A DNA stretch of 64,000 nucleotides from positions 10,484,618 through 10,548,617 of the forward strand of contig NC_023754.2 of assembly GCF_000499845.2 (NCBI RefSeq). The letters are read 5' to 3'. The notes beneath the pieces were generated by a model. The model worked only from the letters and a program-made list of their open reading frames with translations, searched no databases and was not told where the DNA came from. Origin of the DNA: Phaseolus vulgaris. Taxonomy: Eukaryota > Streptophyta > Magnoliopsida > Fabales > Fabaceae. Positions 11,191 to 22,064 of the stretch are shown one piece after another. Within the stretch, counting starts at the first letter, position 1. Each line of letters begins with the position of its first letter. Position numbers and translations under genes: made by a program.

Positions 11191-11470
11191 TAAAATCCTC
11201 CTCGCCCCAGGCACGAGCGCAAGTGATCGGTCAGGCCTCCCTCGCCCCAGGCGCGAGTGTGGGCAACCGGTTTAAAATCCTCCTCACCCCAAGCGCGAGC
11301 GCAGGTGATCGGTTAGGCCTCCCTCGTCCCAGGCGCGAGTGTGGGCAACCGATTTAAAATCCTCCTCGCCCCAGGCGCGAGCGCCGGTGATCGGTTAGGC
11401 CTCCCTCGCCCCAGGCGCGAGTGTGGGCAACCGGTTCAAATCCTCCTCACCCTAGGCGTGAGTGCAGGCA
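11191..11470. repeat. G2 82-bp tandem repeat
   Basis: About 3.3 copies of a GC-rich unit: taaaatcc landmarks fall at 11191, 11273, 11355 and (as tcaaatcc) 11436, giving periods of 82, 82 and 81 bp. Each unit contains two sub-copies of ctcgccccaggcgcgag. The array lies between the end of integrase and the antisense gene, the same position as the G1 70-bp array, though the sequences are unrelated by eye. Confidence 0.88.
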
Positions 11471-12088
11471 GTTAAGTTCGAAACGCCTTTACCCAAGTGG
11501 CATAGCGTCAATATTGGCTCGGTAGAACTCTCAGTCAAATCCCATCTCACCCAAGGAGTGAGAAGATGGTAGTACCACCCGAAGCTCTGAGGAGCGATGG
11601 CCTTGGGGTAGGTAAGAGAGGTTGTCGAGAAACACTCTTCCTCCCAAAGCAAGGCATCATCCTAGAGCGATGGATGTGGAAGTCCTCTATGCACTTAGCG
11701 CTGGAGCGACAGAGCAATCTAGAAAGGTATAAGACGGAAAGCGAAGGCGTGATGACCGATGAGAAGGTGGTTGCAGTGATTTAAATCCGATCGGTTATTG
11801 GTGGTCAAAGCATTGCTTAAAAAGTTTCAGACAAAGTTCTTACGCCATATCAATTATCAAGGGTTGCTCGTTGTGATTAAGGTTAGAGATAAAAGAAGTT
11901 CAAATACAGTTAAAGTTTGGTACCAAGCTCGCGTAGGTAAACAGTTAATCGCGCATGACAAGAGATAAAGGCAAGGAGGTACACAACCAAACAAGTAGTA
12001 ACAGGAAAGAGGAGTTTAAGTATATACAGTCTGAGTTTTCACAAGACAAATGTTATGAGCAAAATAAAGAAAGCCACATCAAAGGCAA
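11471..12088. other. G2 spacer between repeats and antisense gene
   Basis: About 620 bp without a convincing coding frame. It would contain the 3' untranslated part of the minus-strand antisense gene that ends at 12089. I see no recognisable domain in it. Confidence 0.5.
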
Positions 12089-13272
12089 TCAAGGACGGAC
12101 GACCTTGCCATCCACCACCTCAAATTCTATGGATAGTTGGGAGCGGTCGACCTCTGGGAAGGTGCACTTGAGTTGCTCAAGAGCGAAGTCAAAACCCTCA
12201 GCAAAGGTGTCGGTCGCCTCTTCCCATAGCTTGGCCTTCTCGGCCTCGAACCCAGCTTTGTCGGTCTCGAGCGCAACCTTCTCGGTGGTTAGGGTGGCAA
12301 TGGTCGACTCGGCTTCTTTGAGCTTCCGATCGCTCGCGGCAAGAGCCTCCGTTAAGTTCGCATTCTGTTGACACATATAGGCGGTTTCGGCCTCGAGTTG
12401 GATGGCCTTACCCGTAGTTTCCAGCAGCTGAAAATCGAGGGCGGTGACGGCATCCCCCATCAGCATCTCAGTCTTGATGGTCTCTTGGACTTGTTGGACA
12501 CGCGCCATTTTGGATTCCTCCAGCATGCCCCTCAGCATGCCATTGGTATCTTGCAAAGCCTCATAGTCACTTTCCAGCGACTCCTGTTGGCCAAGCAGCT
12601 CCTTCACCTTACCCTCAAGCTTTTCGAGGCGGCGGTGTTGCGTGGAAAACTCTAAGGAGAGCACCATCTGACGGGCCAGATGGAGGTCCACCTCGCTAGA
12701 GATCCACTTGACCACTTCTTGATTTTGCAGTAGCTGCTTGGTCAGGCGGAGAACCTTGGGGAATCCCTCGGAGCTGGGGCCCGTCGTTTGGAAGGAACTC
12801 TCACCACCACCTTCAGTGGTGGTAGCAGAGTCTTGGGGGCGCGGTGATAGCAAGGGGCGAGGGGTTCCCTCCGAGCGCGCGATCCCACTCCCAGCTGCTT
12901 GGGTCGGAGGGGGTGACTTTGCTGGGGGTGGGGAGGAAAGGGGGGCTGGTGATGGAGGGCGCTCGAGGGAGGCATGAGCCTGAGGAAGCGGGTTGACATC
13001 ACCTTCGGGGCCCTCGGTTCCCCTCCTTTTTCGTCGGACCAAAGGGGACCCAGAACTCTCCTCCTCAACAGTTATGACGGTGGTGGGGGCCTTCCCCAGC
13101 CGTTTTCTCTTCTTGTCGCCCCTGGTCTCACGCCCTTCAGCTGGCACGACCGAGATGGGGGGAGCACGAATGGGTTCGGCGATCGCCTCCACCTCAGAAG
13201 GGGTCTCAGCAACCCGTCGGCTCCTGGCTAGAGTAAGCAGCCTTTGCCGCCTTTCCTTGTCGGAAGTCATAT
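12089..13272 (-). CDS. G2 antisense ORF, exon 2 (coiled-coil part)
   Basis: Second exon of a gene on the strand opposite gag/pol. The acceptor is ...gatgcag before ATATGACTTCC at 13272. The product has a basic N-terminal segment (DKERRQRLLTLARSRR), a long Pro/Ser-rich disordered region, then heptad-rich coiled coil (LEKLEGKVKELLGQQESLES), and ends EFEVVDGKVVRP at the stop at 12089. The same ending (HHVVDGKVVPMD) closes the homologous ORF of G3 at 17533, which supports one gene family. Exon 1 is at 23371-24242, separated by the G3 insertion. Function unknown; antisense extra ORFs are known from Tat-lineage elements. Confidence 0.75.
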
Positions 13273-13332
13273 CTGCATCAATTCAACGTAACAAAGGGTT
13301 AGCATACCAAGGCTCAAGAAAGCAAGCAGTTC

Positions 13333-14485
13333 TGTTCCGTCCGGTTGACCGGGACGTCTTCGTGCACGACCTCAACCGTCAGCTAGGGTCTCCTTCCCGC
13401 TGGTTGCCCGCGGATTCCTGCAAAAAAGGGGACAAAGAGGCGCCCTAGCGGCCGTGTGCACTCCGACGCTCAAGTCAGCCAGCAAGAAACACCAAAAAAC
13501 TGTCCACCCACGTATCTGAGCACCGTGTGTGGCACTCTGAAGGTGGTAAAAGAACTGTGTATATGTGTGTGTGTTGTCTCCTTCAGGCAAAAATATTCTC
13601 CAGTCACTTGTACGTAATCTTAAAGCACGGGCAAGCAACCAGAGAGTTTCTCGTAAATTTGCCAAAGGTTCCAACCCTTTTTCCGACATTCCCAGCGCTA
13701 TTTAAACTGCCCCAGCATTTAAAGCGTCTTAAAGCGCTTTTAATCTCAAACGTAACGCACTCATTAAAGCGCTTAATTACGAAACGTAGCGCATTTAAGA
13801 CGTTGAAACGCTCGGGAGCCATAATAGTACCTGAATGCTCGAAAGGGAAACTGTATTGAATATCTTTAATTACCTGGCACCTGACTAGAGGGTGTTTCTA
13901 TTCTGGCATGGCTGTCGTACACGTGGAGGGCCTCACGACGCCATGACCCCATCTGGGGGCGTTTCTGCCCACCTGGGGACGTCTCTACGTGTGAGCCCTC
14001 CTGCTTGGGAGTGCTACTGCGCTAGGGGTGCCTTTTTGGGTGCCAACTCATGCCCCCAAGTATCTAGCCACTTACTCTGAGAGCGTATATGCCTTCCTCT
14101 CGCACCCTGCACCCGGTTATCCTGGGCGTGACCTTCCTCTTGGGTCGTATCTGTCCCGAAGGCGTCTCTGGGGTGGCAGGGGTACTTCACGAGTCAGGTT
14201 GCCCTTCACTGATACTATCACTATGGCCTTGAAGCCACATTTTCCTTCTCTTTATCACTTTCCCGAGATATCGGGTCCTGAGGCTTTCCCACGGCGTCGC
14301 TCCCTCCATGGTCTTTCCTACCCATGGGTATCGGGGAACCATACTGTGATTGCCTTACTTTTACACTGTTTGATCTGGCTACGCCCTGGTTGGGCGACGT
14401 CTCCACCCAGGCGACGCCTTGAGTTGACTTTGACTTTCCAGTCGTTGACTTTGACTTAGTCAACGCCCTGATACGGGACGGTACA
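13333..14485 (-). repeat. G3 3' LTR
   Basis: 1,153 bp, starting tgttccgtccgg and ending gggacggtaca. The adjacent agccccccagtctt (from 14488) is the reverse complement of a polypurine tract, which fixes it as the 3' LTR. Near its end it carries the ggcgacgcc motif once fewer than the other LTR. Confidence 0.93.
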
Positions 14486-15224
14486 CAAGCCCCCCAGTCT
14501 TAAGCCGAAGACTTGTCTTCAGCGCAAAGACTAAAGCCTTGCCCCCACCATCCGCGTGCCTTCCTGATGACGTGTCATTCTCTGCTGACTCAGCAATTTT
14601 TCGAATTACTGACGCGACACTTTCTGAACCACAGGGTATTCTTAATGACCGATTGGACATTCCCTGAAATGGGGATGATAACGCCTTTTGGGCTACCCTT
14701 GATCGCGCGCCACGTGGCCCATCGCGTGGTCCTCCTTTAGGGACCTTTGCGTTTCCCCTGGGCAATCGACCCTCTGACGCGTGGCCCGATCCTGCGGCCC
14801 TTAGTTAGCGCCTCTTGAGTTGCAAAATGTAACGTTTAAGTTACTCCAAACCCCGCGCTCACCCTACTGTTACATTCATTCACTCTGCTACTTTGCACTG
14901 TTCATCGCCTCCAAAACCTTTTTTCTCTGCAATTGCGATTCTCCCCTTCCTGCGCTCTCCTACCGCCTCCATTTCAACAGCAAAGGTATGGTTTCGAGCA
15001 CTCACAACTCTTCACTTTCGTCGCATTATCGGAAACTGCCTGGGACTGTTGTTATTCTCGTATTTCTCTGGATATTGTTTGTATGCTTCGTTGTTCCTCT
15101 CGCTTCCCTTCGTTCTCTTGTGGGTAGGGCGCTCCTAGGGTTCTTCCATTTTCCCCTTTTCTTCTCCCCAAACCCCTTTTCTCTGAACCCTTTCTTTCTC
15201 TTTTGATCTTCAGCATTGGCGTTG
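14486..15224 (+). promoter_or_regulatory. Presumed promoter/leader of G3 antisense ORF 1
   Basis: About 740 bp between the G3 PPT and the first antisense ORF. It contains no supported coding frame. Parts (for example cttaagccgaagacttg followed by the ccatccgcgtg block) recur upstream of antisense ORF 2 near 18300-18420, as expected for a shared leader or promoter. A tcttcag just before the ATG could be a splice acceptor in the leader. Promoter function is inferred from position only. Confidence 0.35.
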
Positions 15225-17533
15225 ATGGCGAAAACCAAGACCACCGCGCCTCCCCCGCTCCCCAAGTCTCATTATAAGGGCGAATATGACTGGGCCCCCG
15301 ACGAACTTCTGGACGAATGTTCCCTCCTGAACTCTGTTGAGGACGTGGAGGCTCATAGGGGGGACCCTGTCCTCTATAACTTCAATGCGTTCCACAAAAA
15401 TCACAACTCCCAAGTCCTGGTAAGCCGGGTGCGACCTGGGATGCCCGTTTGTGCGGACTCACGGGATACTGGGGGATGCCCTTTCTTCTTCCTCTATCAG
15501 ATGGTGCTCAAGAGGGTGGGCTTGCGTCTACCCCTCACTCCCTTCGAAAAAGAGCTACTGACAGAGATAAACACTGCTCCCGCCCAACTCCATCCCAACA
15601 GTTGGGCTTTCGTGAGGGGGTTCCAAATTCTCTGCGGCTATCTAGGCGTTCCTTCCTCCGTGGACGTTTTTCTTCACTTCTTCGAGGTAAAGAAGCAAGG
15701 GAAGAGTCTCTGGATGAGCTTTTCTGGCATCGCCGGGCGCATCATCCTTACGCTCTTCCAGAATTCGTTCAAATGATGGAAGGGGAAATTCTTCAAGGTA
15801 CGCGCGACCAAGCACGATCCTTCCATCCTAGAGGGCTTTCCCCTGTACTGGACAGACAAACCTATAACCATGAAGCCCTTGGCTCTGGACGAGCTCGCCC
15901 CGCCTGACCGGGATGTATGCAAAGCCTTGGCGGGACTGGGAATAGTCTTCGATACCGCCAAACTCATCGCGAACGAATTCAATGCCCATGGGCTTTCTAC
16001 CTACTTCGGTATCTGCTCTTGGTGATTTATGATGCATTAGTTGTTGTGGTTATCTGCATGTATTTGGCCATAGAATCTTCCTTCTGATTCATCTGAATTA
16101 AACTTATGCTACCATTTTTCGCTGTACAATGTTACTTGCATTTTCACGCCTCTTCATGTATTGTGAATTCGCATAACTGTTCTAGTGCTAATCCTTGTTG
16201 TTTGGCCTGTCTTGATATAGGATCAGTGATGGGCGTTTCCAAAAGAATAATGTTGGCGAAAGCACTGAAGAAGGCTCGTGCCGCCAAGGCAGGCGTCTCC
16301 TCCAGCCCTGTTGCCAATCCGGTTCTCCCACCGGCTCCGTCACCGCCGCCTCCAGTCATTACTGAAGCTGCTTCTAGCCCATCTCCGACGTCTCCACCTG
16401 GCTCCAAAGTGCTTCCAACTCCCAATTCTCCTCCGCCTATCGTCGCCGTTCCCCTAGCTGCGGCCTCGTCACCGGCTCCAACCCCTCTTGACAAAGGGAA
16501 AAGGGTTTTGGAGGTTCTGTCAGATGATGAGGAATCAGAGGGCGTGGCACCCTTCAGAAGGAGAAAATCCGCGCGGGTTCCTCTTCTGGTAGAGACGTCG
16601 CCACAGGGAGGGAACCCCTTTATGGACAACCCTCCAAGCGCAACCTCACTCCCTCCTATGATTCTCCAAGAGGAAAGGGGCGAAGGTGCTGAATCTGCGC
16701 CGCCTCCGCCGCCGCCATAAACCACTGCTTCCCCGGCTCCCGACGCTGCTGCCCCCGACTTCATCGCCATCCCTCCTCCAATCATGCATCTGATGAGGGG
16801 TTTCAGTGGCGGGACTATGCCAGAAGGTACCGACAGGAGGGAAGGCATGCCTTTCTACTTGGGGGCCTTCTTGGCGGTGGCCCTTGAATGGCGCTCCTAG
16901 GCCAGAAACGCGGTCCTGCAAGCTCATACCCTCCAAGCCTTGGAAACAAAAGCATCTACTCTGGAAGAGGAAATGAGGACCCTGGGACGCCAGAACGAAG
17001 CCTATCAAACTTCTCTGAGACAAATACAAGAGTCCAAAGCGGAAACAGAGAGGCAACTGGCGGAGGCATTGGAGCTCCAGGCAAGCTTCTACACTCGGGA
17101 GGTTGCTCTCCAAGTACAGGTGGCGGGTCTTCAGGAATTGGTCAAAGCGGATGCAGAAACTCACAAGGACCTGAAGGACCGTTGTTGCGAACAGGCTGCC
17201 AAGGTGGAGCGGATGGAGGAGGAAATGGCCACCCAGGACAAAGCTGTGGACCTTCTCCGAGTTGACTACGACAAACTGCGGGTCGAGGTTAGCCGGCTTC
17301 GCGTGGAGAAAGAGGCTCTGGAGAAACAGGTGGCCTCTGGAGACGCCGCCATTGAGGAACTGGAGAAGGAGAAAAAGTCCCTTATCCAGGAGATGGCGGG
17401 TACCTTCGAGGAGGGGTTCCAAGAGGCCCTGACCCAGGCGTCCTGCGAGAATCCTGGCGTCAACCTTTCGAACTGCGACCCCACACACCACGTCGTCGAC
17501 GGGAAGGTCGTGCCCATGGACTTGAACGACTGA
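15225..17533 (+). pseudogene. G3 antisense ORF 1 (broken, intron-containing)
   Basis: Homologue of the G2 antisense gene. Exon 1 starts at ATG 15225 (MAKTKTTAPPP) with conserved blocks YDWAPDELLDECS, GMPVCADSRDTGG, LPLTPFEKELLTEINTAPAQ and DVFLHFFEVKKQ. An in-frame TGA at 15774-15776 is followed by continued homology (WKGKFF, EGFPLYW). An intron runs from about 16012 (TYFG/gtatct) to about 16220 (tgatatag/gatcag), the same place as in G2. Exon 2 has a Pro/Ser-rich region, then a coiled coil (about 16940-17400), ending HHVVDGKVVPMDLND. Further stops fall at 16718-16720 and 16898-16900. Function unknown; now broken. Confidence 0.75.
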
Positions 17534-18816
17534 ACCGCTGCCCCTCATCCGCCACCTTCCTCTTCAAGCTTAACTCTTCATTCTTTACCTTCGTTTTTTG
17601 ATTTTATCTGTCAAAACTTGTAATTCTTTGAACTATCCGCACTCTTGTTACTGATTTGGGACGTTCGTATGGTTGCCTTTATTTCTTTGTCACATACGAT
17701 TCTGCCTATGCGATCTCATTCTCATCTTTTCCCTTCACGCGCTTCACTTACTTTATCTGGGTTCTGCCCATTTCTTTCACTTCGTTGGGCGGTTTGGTAT
17801 GATCGGGTAAGGTCGCCCGCCAACCCTCACGCCCATGGAGAGGCTCACTAAGTGGCGTCGTATCGTCCACGGGACGTCTCTGATACCGAAAGGTCCTTTC
17901 TTTGATCTTTTAACGCTCGGCGCCCACGCCTAAGGAGAGGCCTGCTAAAGCAGCACGGTGTCTAAAACGCTGAGTGTTGTGGGGGTCTGTTCCCTCCATG
18001 GTCTTTCCTGCCCATAGGTATCGGGGAACACCCTGCCAGTGACTCGCTGGCGTTTGACGGTCTCGTCTCCCTCCACAGTCTTTCCTACCTGTGGGTATCG
18101 GGGAGGCGACGCCTGTGACTAACTTTGCTTTTCTTTGCTTTCGTCTCCCCCCACAGTCTTTCCTTCCTTGTGGGTATCGGGGAGGTGACGCCAGTCGGTA
18201 TTTGGGTTGGCGACGCCCGCGACATCTCGCGCTGTCGTCGCCCTTTACGTCCTTCCTGGCAACGCCTCGGGCGTTACCTTTACTTCGACATTGACCTTAA
18301 TTCTTGCCTTGGTCAACGCCTGATAACAGCGAAGAGCCCAAGGCTTTGCCTGTGCCATCCACGTGGCGCTCCTTGTATAGCTGATGGGACCTTCTGTCAT
18401 TCGACTTGATCCACGTGGCGCTGCTTGCATGGTTGATGGGGTATCTAGTCATTCCATTTTCTGACTCCTGCTGTACCCCTGGCTCACTTTCGACGGCGCA
18501 TCGTACCACTGGATATTCTGCTGATACGACGTTTTCTGATTTAAACCAGTGGTGCCAGCGTCATCCTTTCATCTTCTGCCACGTGTATCAATCGCGCGGT
18601 GCATCCGTTCGCGTCGTTTGGCGCTCTAACCGCTTTATTTAACTCTTCAAACTCTGGAACTATCTTCATCATTTTCTCACTCTTCATAACCTACTTGCGT
18701 TCTTTCTCCTTGCACCCTTCCTTCTTGCACCCTTTCTTCTCTGTCGAAGGGTTGTTCTAACCTTCGCTCCCCTCGCTCAACTCTTGCATTTCTGGCCATC
18801 CCGATCTTATTAAAGA
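17534..18816. repeat. G3 internal repeats upstream of antisense ORF 2
   Basis: Non-coding, GC-rich sequence between the two antisense ORFs. The phrase gtctttcctnccnngggtatcgggga recurs at about 18000, 18077 and 18160, and also in both G3 LTRs near 14310 and 23040. Copies of ggcgacgcc and of the gccatccacgtggcgct block are also present. The region therefore looks derived from LTR U3 sequence and could be the promoter of the second antisense ORF (inference). Confidence 0.55.
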
Positions 18817-19782
18817 ATGTCTTCTCACGATGCTTCCTCCAGGGTCCGTCCCAAAGACTTGTACCCTTGGGCCTCGAGTGAACTTCTTGATGAGTGTTCA
18901 TGCTTGCTCTCCACCAGGGTCGTACGGGAACACAAAGGGGAGTTGTGTTCTTATGACCACCAGGCCTTCGCAAGGAGGCACGATGACAACATCGCTGTGT
19001 TCCCTTGCACTCTGGGGGAGCCAGAGTGTGGAGACGAACAGGCCAACGACGGGGTCCCTTTCTTTTACTTTTACCAGGTGGCGTTCAAGACCATCGGGGT
19101 GCGCTTACCCTTCTCCTGGTTCGAGAAGGAACTGCTGACGGAGATCAACGTTGCTCCGGCCCAGTTATACCCCAACAGCTGGGCCTTTGTCAAAGCCTTC
19201 GACGTTCTCTTCGGGTTTCTGGGTTGTGCACCCTCGGTTGACCTCTTTCTTCACTTCTTTGAGGTGAAGAGACAGAGACACAACCTCTGGGTAACTCTCA
19301 GTAACGTGCCCGGGAGGGTCCTCTTCACACCCTTCCAGAGCTCGTTCACCGGGTGGAAAGGCCGGTTCTTCAAGATCTGTCGTACTGACCTTGTTCCCGA
19401 CGCTCTGGATGGGTTTCCGCTGTACTGGGTGAGAGAGGAAAAGGCCCTCAAAGCCAAACCCCTCAAGAATCTGGCTCCAAGTGATCAAATAGCTTGCCGA
19501 ATTCTTGCTGAGGCGGGAGGCTTTGACTCTGCTACGGTGATCAGCTTGGAGTTCAATGCTAGGACTCTTAAGAAGTACATATGTGAGAACCACTGCCTTA
19601 GGCAACTTCGGCCTTCGTTACTTTCTAAATGTGCCTGTCTTTCTTCACGGTGTCTCTAATACATCTGTTCCCTTTGTGCAGGTTCGAAAATAAGCCAAGA
19701 AAAGAGGACACGACTTACTCGAGCGCTGCGGGCTGGGAAAGGGGCTTCGCCTTCCTCCAGTGATGACTCTGATGAGCGCTGA
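18817..19782 (+). CDS. G3 antisense ORF 2 (short form, lacks coiled coil)
   Basis: ATG at 18817 opens 281 codons (MSSHDASSRVRPKDLYPWAS...) with the same conserved blocks as the other antisense ORFs: LLDECS, FKTIGVRLPFSWFEKELLTE, VAPAQLYPNSWAFVKAF, DLFLHFFEVK, GWKGRFFKI and GFPLYW. Homology ends at KKYIC, where a gtgaga donor is present. An acceptor (tttgtgcag/gttcg) at about 19680 joins a short exon ending SSSDDSDER at 19782; the splice is predicted. Without splicing the frame stops at 19659. The long coiled-coil exon of the other copies is missing. Exon 1 has no internal stop. Function unknown. Confidence 0.65.
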
Positions 19783-19939
19783 GAAGTGGCTTGTTTGTGT
19801 TTTTGCATTTTGTACTGAACATTGCTTGTAACAACAACTTTTCAATATCATAATTCTTTACAACGCCACTTTACTTTGCATATGCTTCATATACCGCGCG
19901 ACTTCCTTTCGTCTCGTTCTGCCAATGATGCATGCTTTT

Positions 19940-20035
19940 ACTTGGGCGACGCCTTCTTTCTGGGCGACGCCAAGACCTAGGCGACGCCTTCTTCCTTGGC
20001 GACACCATGGCCTAGGCGGCGCATCACATTACTTC
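19940..20035. repeat. ggcgacgcc minisatellite in G3
   Basis: Four to five closely spaced copies of ggcgacgcc or near variants, alternating with cttctt-type spacers. The same motif is in both G3 LTRs, where an extra copy accounts for the 33-bp length difference, and upstream of antisense ORF 2. Confidence 0.65.
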
Positions 20036-20240
20036 TAACAAGGAAAGATAAAGGCTGAAAACCAAGGCACTTCTTTTTCTCAACTGGTTTTTCCATTTAT
20101 TAGGGTGACCTCATTAAAAAACCCCCGAAAGGGAAAAAGAGCGTCCCCTTCAACTAAATTGTTACATGCTGCTTACATAAGTCAACTGAAATAAAATTTT
20201 AAGTTGGTTGCATTCCAACTGCGCGGGATAGGGCCTCCAT

Positions 20241-22055
20241 CTAAAGTCTCCAGGTTGTACGAACCGTTGCCCTTAGCCTCAGTAACTCTGAAGGGCCCGG
20301 TCCACTGGGAGACAGCTTATTCTCCAACTCGTATGGGTGAGCTTTCCTCATCACTAGGTCGCCCACCTGAAACTGTCGCGGCTTTACTTTAGAGCTATAT
20401 TGCCGCTCCACTCTTCTCTTCATCGCTTCAGCTTTTATTCTAGCTTCTTCCCTGGCCTCTTCTAGCAGATCCAGGTTTACCCGTCTCTCCTCATTAGATT
20501 CCTCCACCACAAAGTTTTGAAAACGCGGTGAGCTTTCGTGTATTTCTACTGGAATCATCGCGTCCGACCCGTACACCAAACTGAAAGGCGTCTCCATAGT
20601 AGAGGATTGGGGCGTGGTGTGGTATGCCCATACAATCCTTGGCACCTCTTCCGCCCACGCCCCTTTGGCCTTCTCTAACCTTCTTTTTAACCCCCTCAGC
20701 AGAACTTTGTTTGCTGACTCTACTTGTCCATTGGTCTAGGGGTGTTCGACCGACGCGAACACTTGCTTGATTCCCACTTCAGCGCACAGATTTCTCAACT
20801 GCTGACTGGCGAACTGGGTCCCGTAGTCAGATATCAGGCGCCTAGGTACGCCAAAGCGACACACGATGTTTCTCCACACAAAATGCTGTACCTTATGCGC
20901 AGTGATTTGTGCCACGGGCTCTGCCTCTATCCACTTAGTGAAGTATTCTATGGCGACGATCAGATACTTCATCTTCCTGATTGCCAGTGGGAAAGGGCCC
21001 AGGATGTCAATTCCCCATGTGTGGAAAGGCCACGGGCTGTATATGGACCGCAACTCTTCTGGCGGCGCCTTGTGCCAGTCGGCGTGCCGTGCGCAATCCT
21101 CTTTCACTGTTGGCCAGAAGAAACCTGCGCGTATTACCTTGGAGGCTAAGGACCTTCCTCCTACATGGCTTCCGCAGATGCCTTCGTGTAGATCCGCCAT
21201 TATCCTGGTGCACTCATCGCCACTGACGCATGTTAGGATAGGGTGAGTGAAACCGTGCCTGAACAGCACCCCATCCACCAAAGTATATCTTGCGGCATTT
21301 CTTTTGATTTTCTTACCCTCTTCAGGGTCCACTGGAAGGGCCCCATCAGCCAGGTATCGTTTATAGGGCGTCATCCAGGTGTCTCCCTTGGACAGGACAC
21401 AGACCTGCATCTGCTCTTCCTCAGACACACCCGCGTATATACTGATGCGGGGCGCCCTCTGCGTATCTTGGGTCAATGAGGAATGACTCCTCGGCCTTCC
21501 CCTTGATGCATAAATCTGGAGGACATCCACCCTGTTGTCTTCCACGAATCGACGCGGAGCTTTGAGAGTCTCCTGGATCACTGTCCTCTGTCTACCCCCC
21601 TTGCCTGAGCTGGCCAGCTTTGCGAGCAGGTCAGCTCTGGCATTCTGCTCCCTTGGGACGTGTATTAACTCAATAGCGTTGAACGCCCCTCTCAACAACT
21701 GGACGTATTTTAGATACGCCGCCATCTGTGGGTCCTTCACCTGGAACTCACCCGACACCTGCCCCGTAATCAACTGGGAGTCGCTCTTCACTAGGAGGTT
21801 CTGTGCGCCCATCTCCTTCGCCAAGAGCATTCCTGCAATCAGGGCGCTCCTGCTCCATTTTCGAATCCGCCATGTCCTGCTGCAGCCCCCTCATTATTTC
21901 CAGGACCTGCTGCATGGATAGGTCTGCTGGGGCTGCGCGCGCTGCTCTTCGTCTGGTGGGGGCATTGTCGCTCCAAACTCCTTCAACGTTACTGTAACTT
22001 GATAAACCTTCTCGAACTTGTGATGGGACTGATGTTTTATATCTGCCCCACGGTG
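20241..22055 (-). pseudogene. G3 gag stub / second RNase H / integrase (deleted pol)
   Basis: On the minus strand, about 60 codons of Gag N-terminus (LSMQQVLEIMRGLQQDM, matching G2 Gag) end at 21846 and join directly to the second RNase H at LIAGMLLAKEMG, out of phase. Gag C-terminus, protease, RT and the first RNase H are gone. RNase H and integrase then read to a TAG at 20736-20738 just after the VFASVEHP segment. The frame continues through VESAN-type sequence to WAYHTTPQSST and VGDLVMRKAHPYELE at about 20260. The integrase zinc finger has lost the CxxC pair (CARHADWHK replaces the longer G2 segment), so it is unlikely to be functional. Confidence 0.85.
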
Positions 22056-22064
22056 GGCGCCAAA
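22047..22064 (-). other. G3 primer-binding site
   Basis: Read on the minus strand directly after the 5' LTR end (gaaca): tttggcgcccaccgtgggg, identical in core to the G2 PBS. Confidence 0.75.

Noticed and set aside
14028..14459. Long plus-strand frames in the G3 LTR (also 22760-23224)
   Set aside because: They lie inside LTR sequence, are duplicated only because the LTR is, and have no recognised domain.
16144..17548. Long minus-strand frames opposite G3 antisense ORF 1
   Set aside because: Shadow frames of a Pro/Ser-rich and coiled-coil coding sequence; the plus-strand protein has homologues in the window, these do not.
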